Below are positions 1 through 10,472 of a stretch of DNA of 44,030 nt, piece after piece. The notes below the pieces were generated by a model. It was not told the origin of the DNA, made no database searches, and saw nothing but the letters and a program-made list of their open reading frames with translations. The translations under genes and the position numbers were made by a program. The stretch is from Pseudophaeobacter leonis (GTDB lineage: Bacteria > Pseudomonadota > Alphaproteobacteria > Rhodobacterales > Rhodobacteraceae). Where the stretch lies: the NCBI RefSeq assembly GCF_002087335.1, contig NZ_MWVJ01000061.1, positions 1-44,030 on the forward strand. The letters are read 5' to 3'. Numbering within the stretch: position 1 is the stretch's first letter; each line of letters begins with the position of its first letter.

Positions 1-551
1 GTCACCGTCGCCGAGAGCGCCGTGCCAAAAGCCGTAGATATTACGGTGCTTTGCGGCGTGCCACTGGCTGCAAGGTTGGCGGGTGGCCCAACAGAACTGC
101 CCGTAGAGGCATTCCCGGTCCCGGTATTGAAGGTGAAGGTAAAACTGAAGGCGCCGCTGCCACCATGTGTCCCGGGGATGGCACAGCCCGCCGTACAATC
201 GAGCACCTGGCCCGCAATGGCCGAACCGTTGACAGTTGCAGAAATCGCATGCCCATCACCCTGATCAAACAATTGAAAACTATGAGTATTTCCACTAGAG
301 CGATTGTCGCCAATGACTATAAAATCCTCAGTCCCATCGGTGGCCCCGCTGGGAATGCTGCTTGTCAAAAGACAATGATTATCCGTGATATTTAGCGCCA
401 ACTCCTGCCCATGCGCAGTAAGGTTTGGGCAACTGGCTGTAAAAGCCGCATTGGCCGGTCGGGGCATGCTGATCAAAAAAACCAAACCAAGAATGGCCAG
501 CACAGCAAGCGCGTGCAGCGCCATAATCCATCGCGTCAGTAAAGTACTCAT
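1..551 (-). CDS. Secreted Ig-like repeat protein, N-terminal part (runs off window)
   Basis: The frame is open on the minus strand from an ATG at 551 to the window edge (183 codons), so only the N-terminus is present. Residues 1-35 form a long signal peptide: a short basic start, a hydrophobic core at about 10-29, then a PANA-A cleavage-like site. A Cys- and Gly-rich extracellular segment follows. The last visible residues (GTPQSTVISTAFGTALSATV) resemble the start of the Ig-like repeats found in tandem in large bacterial surface proteins. I therefore infer a large exported or surface protein of unknown binding target. It is divergent from the tail-collar genes and shares a 263 bp intergenic region with them, suggesting co-regulation. 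Repeat number and C-terminal anchoring cannot be seen. Confidence 0.75.
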   Translation of the reverse strand, partial: MSTLLTRWIMALHALAVLAILGLVFLISMPRPANAAFTASCPNLTAHGQELALNITDNHCLLTSSIPSGATDGTEDFIVIGDNRSSGNTHSFQLFDQGDGHAISATVNGSAIAGQVLDCTAGCAIPGTHGGSGAFSFTFTFNTGTGNASTGSSVGPPANLAASGTPQSTVISTAFGTALSATV

Positions 552-814
552 AAAACCCCAATATCCCTATTGCCAAACCCAGGGCGCAAATCTCAGCCCC
601 ACGATACAGCCCCCCTGAACCAGCCCCTAACTTTAACCGGTTTTTAATTTTTACAATTTTGAGTTGCGTGAATCCACTAAAAATGCAAGCTTTCCGACAG
701 ACCAAACACATTAACACCACACAAACATCGGGCTGTGTTGCGAATTTCATGCAGCATGAGTTGGGTCTTTTTAGCTATTACCACCCCACATTCGGGGTAG
801 CGGAGGTCATAAAA

Positions 815-1327
815 GTGTCAGAACCGTTTCTTGCAGAAGTGCGAATGGTGGGTTTTAATTTTCCGCCTCGAGGCTGGGCCTTTCTGGATGGCCAGATTTT
901 GCCAATCAATCAAAATCAGTCTCTATATTCCATTTTAGGAACCACTTATGGGGGTGATGGCCGCACCACATTCGCCCTGCCGGATCTGCGCGGGCGCACC
1001 CCGCTGCATCCGGGAGATGAGAACAGCCTCGGGGCAAAATCCGGGGTCGAAGCTGTGACCCTCTCGCCTGCACAAATCGCCGCCCACAGGCATGATGTCA
1101 AAGCGGCTCAGGGCGTTAGCAACTCAGACACGCCAACCAATGCGCTGTTCGCAGATGAGACCGATCCTGACCTGGCCTATCGCGACCTTGAGGCGGCCAC
1201 ACAAACCCCCCTGCGCAGCGGCACCCTGGCCAATGCCGGAGGTGGGCAGGCCCATGAGAACATGCAGCCCTATATCACGCTGAATTTTTGCATCGCCCTG
1301 CAAGGGCTGTTTCCTTCCCGCAATTAG
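815..1327 (+). CDS. Phage tail collar domain protein 1 (microcystin-dependent protein family)
   Basis: A 170-residue protein from a GTG start at 815, preceded by a good ribosome site (GGAGG at 802-806). Upstream in-frame codons exist but have no ribosome site, and the MSEPF start matches the two downstream paralogues. The N-terminal half carries the collar-domain signature: PPRGWAFLDGQ, then LGTTYGGDGRTTFALPDLRGR, broken here into its two halves at GTTYGGDGRTT and FALPDLRGR. The C-terminus (MQPYITLNFCIALQGLFPSRN region) is shared by the trio, and the middle (about residues 80-145) is variable. The family is named for tail-fibre collar domains but also occurs in bacterial genomes without a phage; its role is unknown. 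First gene of a three-gene tandem array with 10-17 bp spacers. Confidence 0.9.
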   Translation: MSEPFLAEVRMVGFNFPPRGWAFLDGQILPINQNQSLYSILGTTYGGDGRTTFALPDLRGRTPLHPGDENSLGAKSGVEAVTLSPAQIAAHRHDVKAAQGVSNSDTPTNALFADETDPDLAYRDLEAATQTPLRSGTLANAGGGQAHENMQPYITLNFCIALQGLFPSRN

Positions 1328-1344
1328 ACCTCGGAGATTTTTGA

Positions 1345-1863
1345 ATGTCAGAGCCATTTGTAGGTGAAATTCGCATGTTTGCTGGTAATTTCGCCCCTCG
1401 CGGATGGGCCTTTTGTGATGGACAGTTATTGGCTGTTTCGCAAAATGATGCCCTGTTTTCCCTTTTAGGAACCACCTATGGCGGAGAGGGGCGCACCACC
1501 TTTGGTCTGCCTGACGTGCGCGGCCGCCTGCCGATCCATGCGGGGTCAGGTCCGCGACTTAGTCCGCGAAGGCTAGGCGCAGAAGGTGGCGCTGAAACGG
1601 TCACATTGACGGTCAACCAGATGCCCAGCCACCCGCATGAGTTCGTAGCGAACACAGCCGATGCCATGGACATATCCCCGAGAGGAAAAACCATCGCAAA
1701 AGGGGTCGGGGTCGCCGCCCTTGCGGCTGCTGCTCAGGACACCAACATGGCCAGCCCTATGGTTTCGGCCACTGGTGGTTCGCGCAGTCATGCCAACCTC
1801 ATGCCCGCGCTTTGCGTTAATTTTATAATTGCACTCTTTGGCATTTACCCAAGCCGCAACTAG
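1345..1863 (+). CDS. Phage tail collar domain protein 2 (microcystin-dependent protein family)
   Basis: A 172-residue paralogue of the preceding gene, starting 17 bp after its stop with a GGAG ribosome site. It shows the same blocks: MSEPFVGEIRMF, APRGWAFCDGQ, GTTYGGEGRTTFGLPDVRGR, and a C-terminal NFIIALFGIYPSRN. It has no signal peptide or membrane segment, so if the proteins act outside the cell they need a non-Sec route or assembly into a particle. The variable middle is Ala-rich. The tandem arrangement and identical start suggest duplication followed by divergence into subunits with different jobs. Function unknown. Confidence 0.9.
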   Translation: MSEPFVGEIRMFAGNFAPRGWAFCDGQLLAVSQNDALFSLLGTTYGGEGRTTFGLPDVRGRLPIHAGSGPRLSPRRLGAEGGAETVTLTVNQMPSHPHEFVANTADAMDISPRGKTIAKGVGVAALAAAAQDTNMASPMVSATGGSRSHANLMPALCVNFIIALFGIYPSRN

Positions 1864-1873
1864 GAGTTAAAAA

Positions 1874-2407
1874 ATGTCGGAACCCTTTATTGCTGAAATT
1901 CGAATTTTTGCCGGAAATTTTGCGCCGCGTTCCTGGGCGTTTTGCGACGGCCAATTATTGCCAATTGCCCAAAATACCGCGTTATTTTCCCTTATTGGAA
2001 CAACCTATGGCGGAGATGGCGTCACAACCACAGCACTGCCGGACCTCCAAGACCGGTCCCCCATGCATCCGGGACGCGGCCCTGGCCTTACGGCGAGGCG
2101 CCTTGGGCAAGCCACCGGGGCGGCCGAGGTCACGCTAAATGAGACGCAGATCCCTAATCATAGCCACACTGCAAGAGCCAGCACAAATTCAGGCACCAGC
2201 GGCCTTGCGCCAGACACCACCACGTCCCTGGCGAAAAACGGCTTTCTTGACAAGCTTTACAAAACGGGCACCACTGATCCGCTGGTAGACATGTCCCCGG
2301 GCATCGTAGTCACAACAGGCGGCAGCCAGCCGCACATCAACCTGCAGCCGTTTCTGGCGATGAATTTCATTATCGCCCTGCAGGGCCTCTATCCGTCTCG
2401 CAGCTAG
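1874..2407 (+). CDS. Phage tail collar domain protein 3 (microcystin-dependent protein family)
   Basis: A 177-residue third paralogue, 10 bp after the second, with a strong ribosome site (AGGAG at 1863-1867). It keeps MSEPFIAEIRIF, APRSWAFCDGQ, GTTYGGDG and the C-terminal NFIIALQGLYPSRS, but the PDLRGR block is altered to PDLQDR. Its Thr/Ser-rich middle (about residues 95-150) is the longest of the three. No lysis, capsid, tape-measure or baseplate genes are nearby, so this is not a recognisable prophage remnant. About 215 bp without a convincing gene separates it from the acetyltransferase. Confidence 0.9.
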   Translation: MSEPFIAEIRIFAGNFAPRSWAFCDGQLLPIAQNTALFSLIGTTYGGDGVTTTALPDLQDRSPMHPGRGPGLTARRLGQATGAAEVTLNETQIPNHSHTARASTNSGTSGLAPDTTTSLAKNGFLDKLYKTGTTDPLVDMSPGIVVTTGGSQPHINLQPFLAMNFIIALQGLYPSRS

Positions 2408-2622
2408 GTGCAATCCGGGCCTGTCTGGCAGACGCGAGGCGACACGGCGCAGCGGAAGCGCTCCAATCAATCTGGGGGTCAAAATCTGGGGGCCCAAAGG
2501 CGCGGTCTTTATGCGGCTGCAAAAACCTCTGGCGCGCAGCCTGCAAATTTCAAGGGAGCATTTTGTTGTCAGCGAACACAAAGTCGGTCGACGATCCCCT
2601 TCTGGTGACGAAAGGATAACCC

Positions 2623-3216
2623 TTGACCACACCGCCCTTGACCACACCACCCAGGACGACACTCCCCAAAACTGAACTGCCCAGGCTCAATCACGCGACA
2701 CCCTACCAGATTGAATTTCGCGCCATCACTGAGGACGACACGGCCTTCCTGTCGAAACTCTACAGATCAACCCGCGAAGCAGAGCTGGCGGAGGTGACCT
2801 GGAGCGAGGCGGAAAAGCAGGCCTTTTGCGATATGCAATTTGAGGCCCAGCACAAGCACTACCAACAGCATTACCCGGATGCGCAGTGGCTGGTGATCGA
2901 GCGCCACGGGACACCGATTGGGCGACTCTATCTGGAACGCTGGCCCAGGGAACACCGTATCATCGACATTGCGCTGATTCCTGCGGTGCGGGGTCAAGGC
3001 ATCGGCGGCGCATTGCTGCAGGATCTGCAAGAGAGCGCCACTGCCGACGAGGCCAGAGGTATTGGTGTCCATGTGGAAAAGACCAATCCGGCACTGTCGC
3101 TCTATCGCCGTCTTGGCTTCACCACGATAGAGGAGAAAGGCGTTTATGATCTGCTGTTCTGGACGCCGCCCTCCTCTGCTGCAGTGCAAAATCAGGTAAA
3201 GACCGCCTCATACTGA
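2623..3216 (+). CDS. GNAT family N-acetyltransferase
   Basis: A 197-residue protein from a TTG start at 2623 with AAAGGA six bases upstream. The acetyl-CoA loop is clear: IALIPAVRGQGIGGALLQDL (RGQGIGG is the R/Q-x-x-G-x-G signature), followed by the usual NPALSLYRRLGF block. The first about 20 residues are a low-complexity Thr/Pro stretch encoded by three imperfect 15 bp repeats (2622-2666), so the true domain starts near PYQIEFRAI. The substrate cannot be predicted. Its position directly after the collar trio, with its 3' end overlapping the DUF6916-like gene by 25 bp, suggests it belongs to the same cassette. Confidence 0.88.
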   Translation: MTTPPLTTPPRTTLPKTELPRLNHATPYQIEFRAITEDDTAFLSKLYRSTREAELAEVTWSEAEKQAFCDMQFEAQHKHYQQHYPDAQWLVIERHGTPIGRLYLERWPREHRIIDIALIPAVRGQGIGGALLQDLQESATADEARGIGVHVEKTNPALSLYRRLGFTTIEEKGVYDLLFWTPPSSAAVQNQVKTASY

Positions 3217-3485
3217 ATGCCCGCTTGCGCCTGTGCCACCGGCACCAGAAAAACCTCGTGCTCACCAGCCCCTGCGTGGGATATCAGATGAATTTCCTGC
3301 CTCAGGGCAGGCGCCGCGGGCCCTTGCCACAAGAGCGAAAAAGCCCCGCCGTCACGCGCGCTGGCCCCCATTCCCTTCACTTCCAGCAGCCTGAGGCTCA
3401 TGGCGGCATCCTGTGTTTTGACCAGGAACTCCTGCCCCTCGAATTCAGCAAACTGCTCGGCGGTGGCGTCTTTCAAATCAAACAT
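3192..3485 (-). CDS. DUF6916-like small protein
   Basis: A 97-residue protein starting MFDLKDATAEQF at 3485, preceded by AAGGAG; an upstream in-frame codon at 3530 has no such site. It has no signal peptide. The pattern (F-E-G-Q-E-F near the start, a PFSLLW-like FSLLWQGP, then HEVFLVPV and a terminal YEAVF) matches my recollection of the DUF6916 family, small proteins often encoded beside collar-domain genes. The family's function is unknown. It is convergent with the GNAT gene and the two 3' ends overlap by 25 bp. The family name is from memory and was not searched. Confidence 0.7.
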   Translation of the reverse strand: MFDLKDATAEQFAEFEGQEFLVKTQDAAMSLRLLEVKGMGASARDGGAFSLLWQGPAAPALRQEIHLISHAGAGEHEVFLVPVAQAQAGIQYEAVFT

Positions 3486-3577
3486 TTTCCCTCTCTCCTT
3501 TGGAGCCGTCAGTTCTGATGTTGCCCGCAATACGCCCTCGCAAAAAGTGTATTTACCGTAAAAAATTCACTCTCTGC

Positions 3578-3647
3578 CTGTGCCGCCCGATCTGTGCCGC
3601 CCGATCTGTGCTGTCCGATCTGTGCTGTCCGATCTGTGTCGCCCAAA
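3578..3647. repeat. 14 bp tandem repeat, about five copies
   Basis: Five consecutive units of the form CTGTGCCGCCCGAT. The first two are identical, the next two are CTGTGCTGTCCGAT, and the last has decayed (CTGTGTCGCCCAAA). A sixth partial CTGTGT follows. It lies in the spacer upstream of the DUF6916-like gene. Confidence 0.9.
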
Positions 3648-3864
3648 AATCTGTGTACACATTCCGAAACGCTACAGCTCGCAAAACCGGTTTCGCTGGC
3701 ATCCACCAGATCACCCTTCCAGCCCCCAGTTAGGGGTCGGGAAACCGGGCTGTCTGGCTGTCTTCACAGGCTAATACGGGGTTTCACAGGCAAATACGGA
3801 TGCAAATACGCGGTATAGAGGCGCCCTGATTCAAGATCATAATTTCAGGTTATGAATTTTATAA

Positions 3865-6204
<2,340 letters not shown>

Positions 6205-6229
6205 CGGTCCCGCGCAGGCAAAGCGACAC

Positions 6230-6274
6230 GCGGGCAGTCTGCAGCTACAGAGGCTGCAACTACAGACTGCCCGC
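6230..6274 (+). terminator. Hairpin after katG
   Basis: 12 bp inverted repeat GCGGGCAGTCTG / CAGACTGCCCGC with a 21-base loop, 26 bp after the katG stop. It has no T-run, so it may stabilise the 3' end rather than terminate by itself. Confidence 0.5.
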
Positions 6275-6307
6275 ATATCCTGCCTCGCAGCCCCAGGAAA
6301 CCCAAAC

Positions 6308-6340
6308 AGCAAGGCCGCGCAATATCTGCGCGGCCTTGCT
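6308..6340. terminator. Bidirectional terminator between katG and the aminotransferase gene
   Basis: Perfect 13 bp stem AGCAAGGCCGCGC / GCGCGGCCTTGCT with a 7-base loop, between two convergent genes. Confidence 0.7.
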
Positions 6341-6378
6341 TCTGTCTGGACAATGAATTGCCTCCTGGTTGGGCAGGG

Positions 6379-7707
6379 TCAGCTGGTCGGCAAAGATGCG
6401 GTTATCGCCAGCTCCAACTTGTCCACCACCTCGGTGATCTGGGCCTCTGAGATGATAAAGGGCGGTGCCAACAGGATATGATCCCCCAGGCGCCCGTCTC
6501 GCGTCCCCGACATCGGATAACAGATCAGCCCGGCGTCAAAGGCAGCTTTTTTCACCTTTGCGGCCAGACCAAGACCGGGGTCAAACGGTGTCTTGCCTGC
6601 GCGGTCCGAGACCAGCTCAACCCCGCGAAACAAGCCGCGCCCGCGCAGATCGCCCACATGGGGATGGTCGCCAAACCGTTCAACCAGAGCGTCCTGCAGC
6701 CTCTCGCCCATTGTCTGGCAGCGCGTGACCAGATCACGGCCCAACATCTGCCCGACCACCGCAAGCCCTGCAGCCGTCGCAACCGGATGGCCAATATAGG
6801 TATGGCCGTGCTGAAAGAAGCCACTGCCCCCGGCAATTGCCCCATAGATCTCATCACTGCAAAGCATCGCGCCAATTGGCTGATAGCCCGCGCCCAAGCC
6901 CTTGGCGATGCACAGGATATCAGGCGCCACATTGTCCGCCTCGCAGGCAAACAAATGCCCGGTACGGCCCATGCCACACATGACCTCATCCAGAATCAAC
7001 AGCACACCATATTGGTCGCAGATCTCGCGGATACGTTTGAAATACCCCGCCACCGCAGGCACCGCGCCCGAGGTCGCCCCCACCACCGGTTCCGCCATAA
7101 AGGCCATCACCGTTTCCGGGCCAAGACGCAGGATCTCTGCCTCCAGCTCATTGGCGACCCGCTGGCCATAGTCAAACGAGGTCTCGCCCTCGGCCCGGTC
7201 GGCATATTCATAGCAGGGCGCAATATGCGAAACGCCAATCAGCAGCGGATCAAACTGTTGCCGCCGCCAGGCATTGCCCCCTGCCGCCAGCGCCCCAAGC
7301 GTGTTGCCATGATAGCTCTGCCTGCGGGCAATCAGATGGCGGCGCGCGGGCTCACCCCGCTCCAGGTGATACTGCCGCGCAAGTTTAATCGCGGCCTCCA
7401 CGGCCTCGGAGCCGCCAGCAACAAAATAGACCCGCTGCAGCGATCCCGGCGCCTTTGAGATCAGCAGATCCGCCAGCGCCTCAGCCGGCTCAGAGGTCAG
7501 AAACCCCGTATGGGCAAAAGCCAGCTTTCCCACCTGCGCCTGCACAGCTGCAATCACTGCGGCATCGGAATGCCCCAGACAGGAGACCGCCGCGCCGCCG
7601 GAGCCATCAAAGTAGCGCTTGCCATTGGAATCGATCAGATAGCAGCCGTCACCCGCCACGGCGGTGGGCAGCTGGGCCTTGGTGTGGCGTGGAAAGACAT
7701 GACTCAT
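6379..7707 (-). CDS. Class III PLP-dependent aminotransferase
   Basis: A 442-residue fold-type I aminotransferase. The start MSHVFPRHTKAQLP at 7707 has AAAGG upstream; a longer frame to 7797 lacks family similarity. Features seen: YLIDSNGKRYFDGSGG at the N-terminus, GGSEAVEAAIKLARQY (cofactor phosphate region), LILDEVMCGMGRTG (Asp that contacts the pyridine ring) and CIAKGLGAGYQPIGA with the Schiff-base lysine. Families of this type transfer amino groups from omega-amino acids or related amines to pyruvate or 2-oxoglutarate. It is divergent from tpa, another member of the superfamily, so it may act on a related amine, but the substrate is not determined by sequence. Confidence 0.9.
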   Translation of the reverse strand: MSHVFPRHTKAQLPTAVAGDGCYLIDSNGKRYFDGSGGAAVSCLGHSDAAVIAAVQAQVGKLAFAHTGFLTSEPAEALADLLISKAPGSLQRVYFVAGGSEAVEAAIKLARQYHLERGEPARRHLIARRQSYHGNTLGALAAGGNAWRRQQFDPLLIGVSHIAPCYEYADRAEGETSFDYGQRVANELEAEILRLGPETVMAFMAEPVVGATSGAVPAVAGYFKRIREICDQYGVLLILDEVMCGMGRTGHLFACEADNVAPDILCIAKGLGAGYQPIGAMLCSDEIYGAIAGGSGFFQHGHTYIGHPVATAAGLAVVGQMLGRDLVTRCQTMGERLQDALVERFGDHPHVGDLRGRGLFRGVELVSDRAGKTPFDPGLGLAAKVKKAAFDAGLICYPMSGTRDGRLGDHILLAPPFIISEAQITEVVDKLELAITASLPTS

Positions 7708-8178
7708 ATGGTAACCTTTCTCAGGATATACCCAGCCCGCCCAGGCCAATTTCAGGGCTGTCGGCGCCAGGTCTCGTGGGTGGCTCTGCTGCCACAACGA
7801 TGGGACTCTCAGCGCCGGACCTCAAGACCGCAAATTACCTGCGCCTCCCTTTTTTCACAGCACAAAATCTGGCCGGCCACACCGCATCCCAGTCATTCGC
7901 CGCCCGGATCTGGCAGCGGCAGGCAGGCTTTTGGCCAGCGGGGTATCAGCCTTTTTATGCCCAAGCGTAAGAATTATTCATTTTATCCAATTGGTTAAAA
8001 AAACCCCTTGCGGAAACCATGTCACAGGCACCGCCATGCCAGAACAAACTGGACGGAAACTACGCTATCATCTGGCCCTATAGTATCCGGCAGATTTGGC
8101 GTTTCGTTAAAACAGACCGACTCCGGCTGACAGGCAGCTGGCAGACACCCCACTCTTACAAATATGGAAGGACATGTC
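7708..8178. other. Divergent intergenic region, aminotransferase / tpa
   Basis: About 470 bp between two divergent aminotransferase genes. I see no convincing gene. It contains candidate TauR boxes (8049-8081) about 100-130 bp before tpa, and AT-rich tracts at 7965-8005 and 8080-8110. Confidence 0.5.
8049..8081 (+). promoter_or_regulatory. Candidate TauR-binding direct repeats upstream of tpa
   Basis: CTGGACGGAA (8049-8058) and CTGGCCCTAT (8072-8081) lie 23 bp apart. Each matches 8 of 10 positions of CTGGACYTAA, the repeat I recall for TauR of Rhodobacter. A similar pair precedes xsc. The consensus is from memory. Confidence 0.4.
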
Positions 8179-9575
8179 ATGGACGGCACGTTCAACGAAA
8201 ACGATCTCAGCCGGGTAGTTGCCGCTGACAAGGCCCATGTCTGGCACCACCTGATTCAGCATAAACCCTTTGAAGAAAATGATCCGCGTATCATCGTCGA
8301 AGGCAAAGGCATGCGCGTTTGGGATCAGAACGGCAAAGAGTTTTTGGACGCGGTGTCCGGCGGCGTCTGGACCGTCAACGTCGGCTACGGCCGCGAGGAA
8401 ATCTGCAAGGCCGTCTACAATCAGATGATGAAGCTGTGCTATTTCGCCCAGTCCGCAGGCTCGATCCCCGGCGCACTTTTTGCCGAAAAACTGATCGAAA
8501 AGATGCCAGGCATGAGCCGGGTCTATTACAATAACTCTGGTTCCGAGGCGAACGAGAAAGCCTTTAAGATGGTGCGCCAGATCGCCCATAAGAAATACGG
8601 TGGCAAGAAGACCAAGATCCTGTACCGCGACCGCGACTATCACGGCTCCACCCTGGCGGCGATGTCCGCTTGTGGCCAGGATGAGCGCAACGCGCAATAC
8701 GGCCCCTTGCGCCTGATTTCGTCCGCGTGCCCCATTGCATGGAGTACCGCAAGCACGAGCTGGGCCTTGAGCACCTCTCGGGTCGCGACTTCGGCATTGC
8801 CGCCGCCAACACCATCGAAGAGGTGATCCTGCGCGAAGGCCCCGAGACCGTGGGCGCGCTCTGCCTTGAACCTGTGACTGCAGGTGGCGGCGTCATTGAG
8901 GCGCCCGAAGGCTATTGGGACCGTGTGCAGGAAATCTGCACCCAGTATGACATCCTGCTGCACATCGACGAAGTGGTCTGTGGCGTTGGCCGTACCGGCA
9001 CCTGGTACGGCTATCAGCACTACGGCATCAAGCCCGATTTTGTCACCATGGCCAAAGGCGTCGCCTCCGGCTATGCCGCCATCGCCGTGCTGGTCACCAC
9101 CGAAGAGGTCTTTGACATGTTCAAGGACGACGCCTCGGATCCGATGAACTATTTCCGTGACATTTCCACCTTTGGTGGCTGCACTGCAGGACCGGCAGCC
9201 GCACTGGCAAACATGCGCATCATCGAAGAAGAAGGCCTGCTGGACAACTGCACTGCCATGGGCGAGCGGATGATGAACAACCTGCTGGCGCTGCAGCAAA
9301 AGCACAGCGTCATTGGCGATGTGCGCGGCAAGGGCCTGTTCCTCGGCGCCGAGCTGGTGTCGGATCGAGACAGCAAAGAGCCTGTTGACGAGAAACTCGC
9401 CCAGCAGGTCGTGGCCGAGTGTGGCGCTCAGGGTGTGTTGATCGGTGTCACCAACCGGTCCATCCCCGGCAAGAACAACACGCTGTGCTTCAGCCCGGCG
9501 CTGATTGTCACTGCCGAGGATATCGACGCGATCACCGATGCGGTGGATAAGGCTCTGACCAAGGTGTTTGGCTAG
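8179..9575 (+). CDS. tpa: Taurine--pyruvate aminotransferase Tpa (one frameshift)
   Basis: Catalyses taurine + pyruvate to sulfoacetaldehyde + alanine, the entry step of taurine catabolism. The start MDGTFNENDLSRVV at 8179 has AAGGA six bases upstream. The frame breaks near 8703-8709: the first part ends correctly at ...DERNAQYGP, and the downstream frame resumes PDFVRVPHCMEYR. One base is missing within GGCCCCTTGCG. Restoring it gives 465 residues, normal for the family. The remainder is well conserved: NNSGSEANEKAFK, LLHIDEVVCGVGRTG, and VTMAKGVASGY with the PLP lysine. Given similar breaks in other conserved genes here, a sequence error is more likely than gene loss. Probably activated by TauR with taurine as signal. 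Confidence 0.92.
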
Positions 9576-9598
9576 ACGCCGCCCTGCGTCGCAACTGG

Positions 9599-9720
9599 CC
9601 TCGCTAAAAATTGGGCCTCGCTAAAAATTGGGCCAGTGCAAAATTGGGCCGGCCCAATTGGACTGCCGAAATTGGACTGGCTGAAATTGGACTGGCTGAA
9701 ATTGGACTGGCGAAAAAATC
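9599..9720. repeat. Degenerate 14-17 bp tandem repeats after tpa
   Basis: Seven to eight units sharing a core AAATTGG(G/A)C. Two copies of CCTCGCTAAAAATTGGG (9599-9632) are followed by related units, including two exact copies of CTGGCTGAAATTGGA (9677-9706). They lie between the tpa stop and its terminator, so they would be transcribed. Confidence 0.85.
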
Positions 9721-9724
9721 AAAA

Positions 9725-9754
9725 GGCGGCTCTTTCCCAAGGGCCGCCATTTTT
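9725..9754 (+). terminator. Rho-independent terminator after tpa
   Basis: Stem GGCGGCTCTT / AAGGGCCGCC with a short CCC-type loop and one wobble pair, followed by ATTTTT. Confidence 0.75.
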
Positions 9755-9805
9755 GCATGTCACAACAAAAGACAACCACAACATCAGATAAATGAGGGTA
9801 TCAAT

Positions 9806-10396
9806 ATGTGGGCATCCCCCGTCACACTTTCCGGCACGCAGGTTTCCCTGGCTCCGCTTGCACAGACCCACGCAGAGGATCTCGCCGAGGCAAGCGCCGA
9901 TGGCAACCTCTCTGCGCTGTGGTACACAATGATCCCCTCCCCGGCCGAGGTCCCGGCTGAGATTGACGGCGGTCTCGCCCTACAAGAGAACGGCAGCATG
10001 GTGCCCTTTGCCATTCTCGACGCAACAGGCCGCGCCGTTGGCATGACCACCTATATGAATATCGATGCAGCCAATCAGCGACTGGAAATAGGCTCGACCT
10101 GGTATCGCAAATCGCTGCAACGCTCTGGTCTCAATACCGAATGCAAACTGCTGATGCTCAGCCATGCTTTCGAGGGGCTCGGGGCAATCGCGGTAGAATT
10201 TCGCACCCATGTGATAAACCATCAGAGCCGACGCGCCATTGAGCGCCTGGGCGCCAGACCCGATGGCATCCTGCGGGCCCATATGAAAATGGCCAACGGC
10301 ACCATTCGCGACACCGCCGTCTATTCCATCACGGCCTCGGAATGGCCCACCGTGCGGGCACATCTCACGTTTCAGATGGAAAAACACCAGAGTTAG
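9806..10396 (+). CDS. GNAT N-acetyltransferase, RimJ/RimL type
   Basis: A 196-residue protein starting MWASPVTLSGTQ at 9806, with GAGGG eight bases upstream. An apparent longer frame reads through the repeat region and is not credible. Visible family features are YMNIDAANQRLEIGSTWYR (the LEIG-W strand of RimJ/L-like enzymes), GLNTECKLLMLSHAFEGLGAIAVEF split around LMLSHAFE, and THVINHQSRRAIERLGA near the acetyl-CoA site. Members acetylate protein N-termini, antibiotics or small amines; the substrate here is unknown. It follows tpa but has the tpa terminator before it, so it is probably a separate unit. A hairpin repeat element follows its stop. Confidence 0.85.
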   Translation: MWASPVTLSGTQVSLAPLAQTHAEDLAEASADGNLSALWYTMIPSPAEVPAEIDGGLALQENGSMVPFAILDATGRAVGMTTYMNIDAANQRLEIGSTWYRKSLQRSGLNTECKLLMLSHAFEGLGAIAVEFRTHVINHQSRRAIERLGARPDGILRAHMKMANGTIRDTAVYSITASEWPTVRAHLTFQMEKHQS

Positions 10397-10427
10397 AGCC
10401 GTTTTCTCAGCTGCTGCAAACGCAACA

Positions 10428-10464
10428 GCGCCGCGCATTAGCGCGGCGCCGGGCCCAACGGGAG
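10428..10464. repeat. Hairpin + GGGCCCAACGGGAG element, copy 1
   Basis: Perfect stem GCGCCGCGC / GCGCGGCGC with an ATTA loop, followed by CGGGCCCAACGGGAG. It lies between convergent genes. Related copies are at 29012, 34783 and 39382. Confidence 0.75.
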
Positions 10465-10472
10465 AGGGGCAT

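Noticed and set aside
815..2407. Prophage tail module
   Set aside because: Only collar-domain genes are present; no capsid, terminase, tape measure, baseplate, lysis or integrase genes in the visible flank.
2408..2622. Small gene between the third collar gene and the GNAT gene
   Set aside because: Short open frames exist (for example one starting near 2510) but without a convincing ribosome site or recognisable family.
6478..7458. Plus-strand open frame of 326 codons opposite the class III aminotransferase
   Set aside because: The minus strand encodes a motif-complete aminotransferase; the plus frame has no recognisable domain.
9599..9720. CRISPR-like array
   Set aside because: Units are 14-17 bp, contiguous and degenerate, with no spacers and no cas genes.
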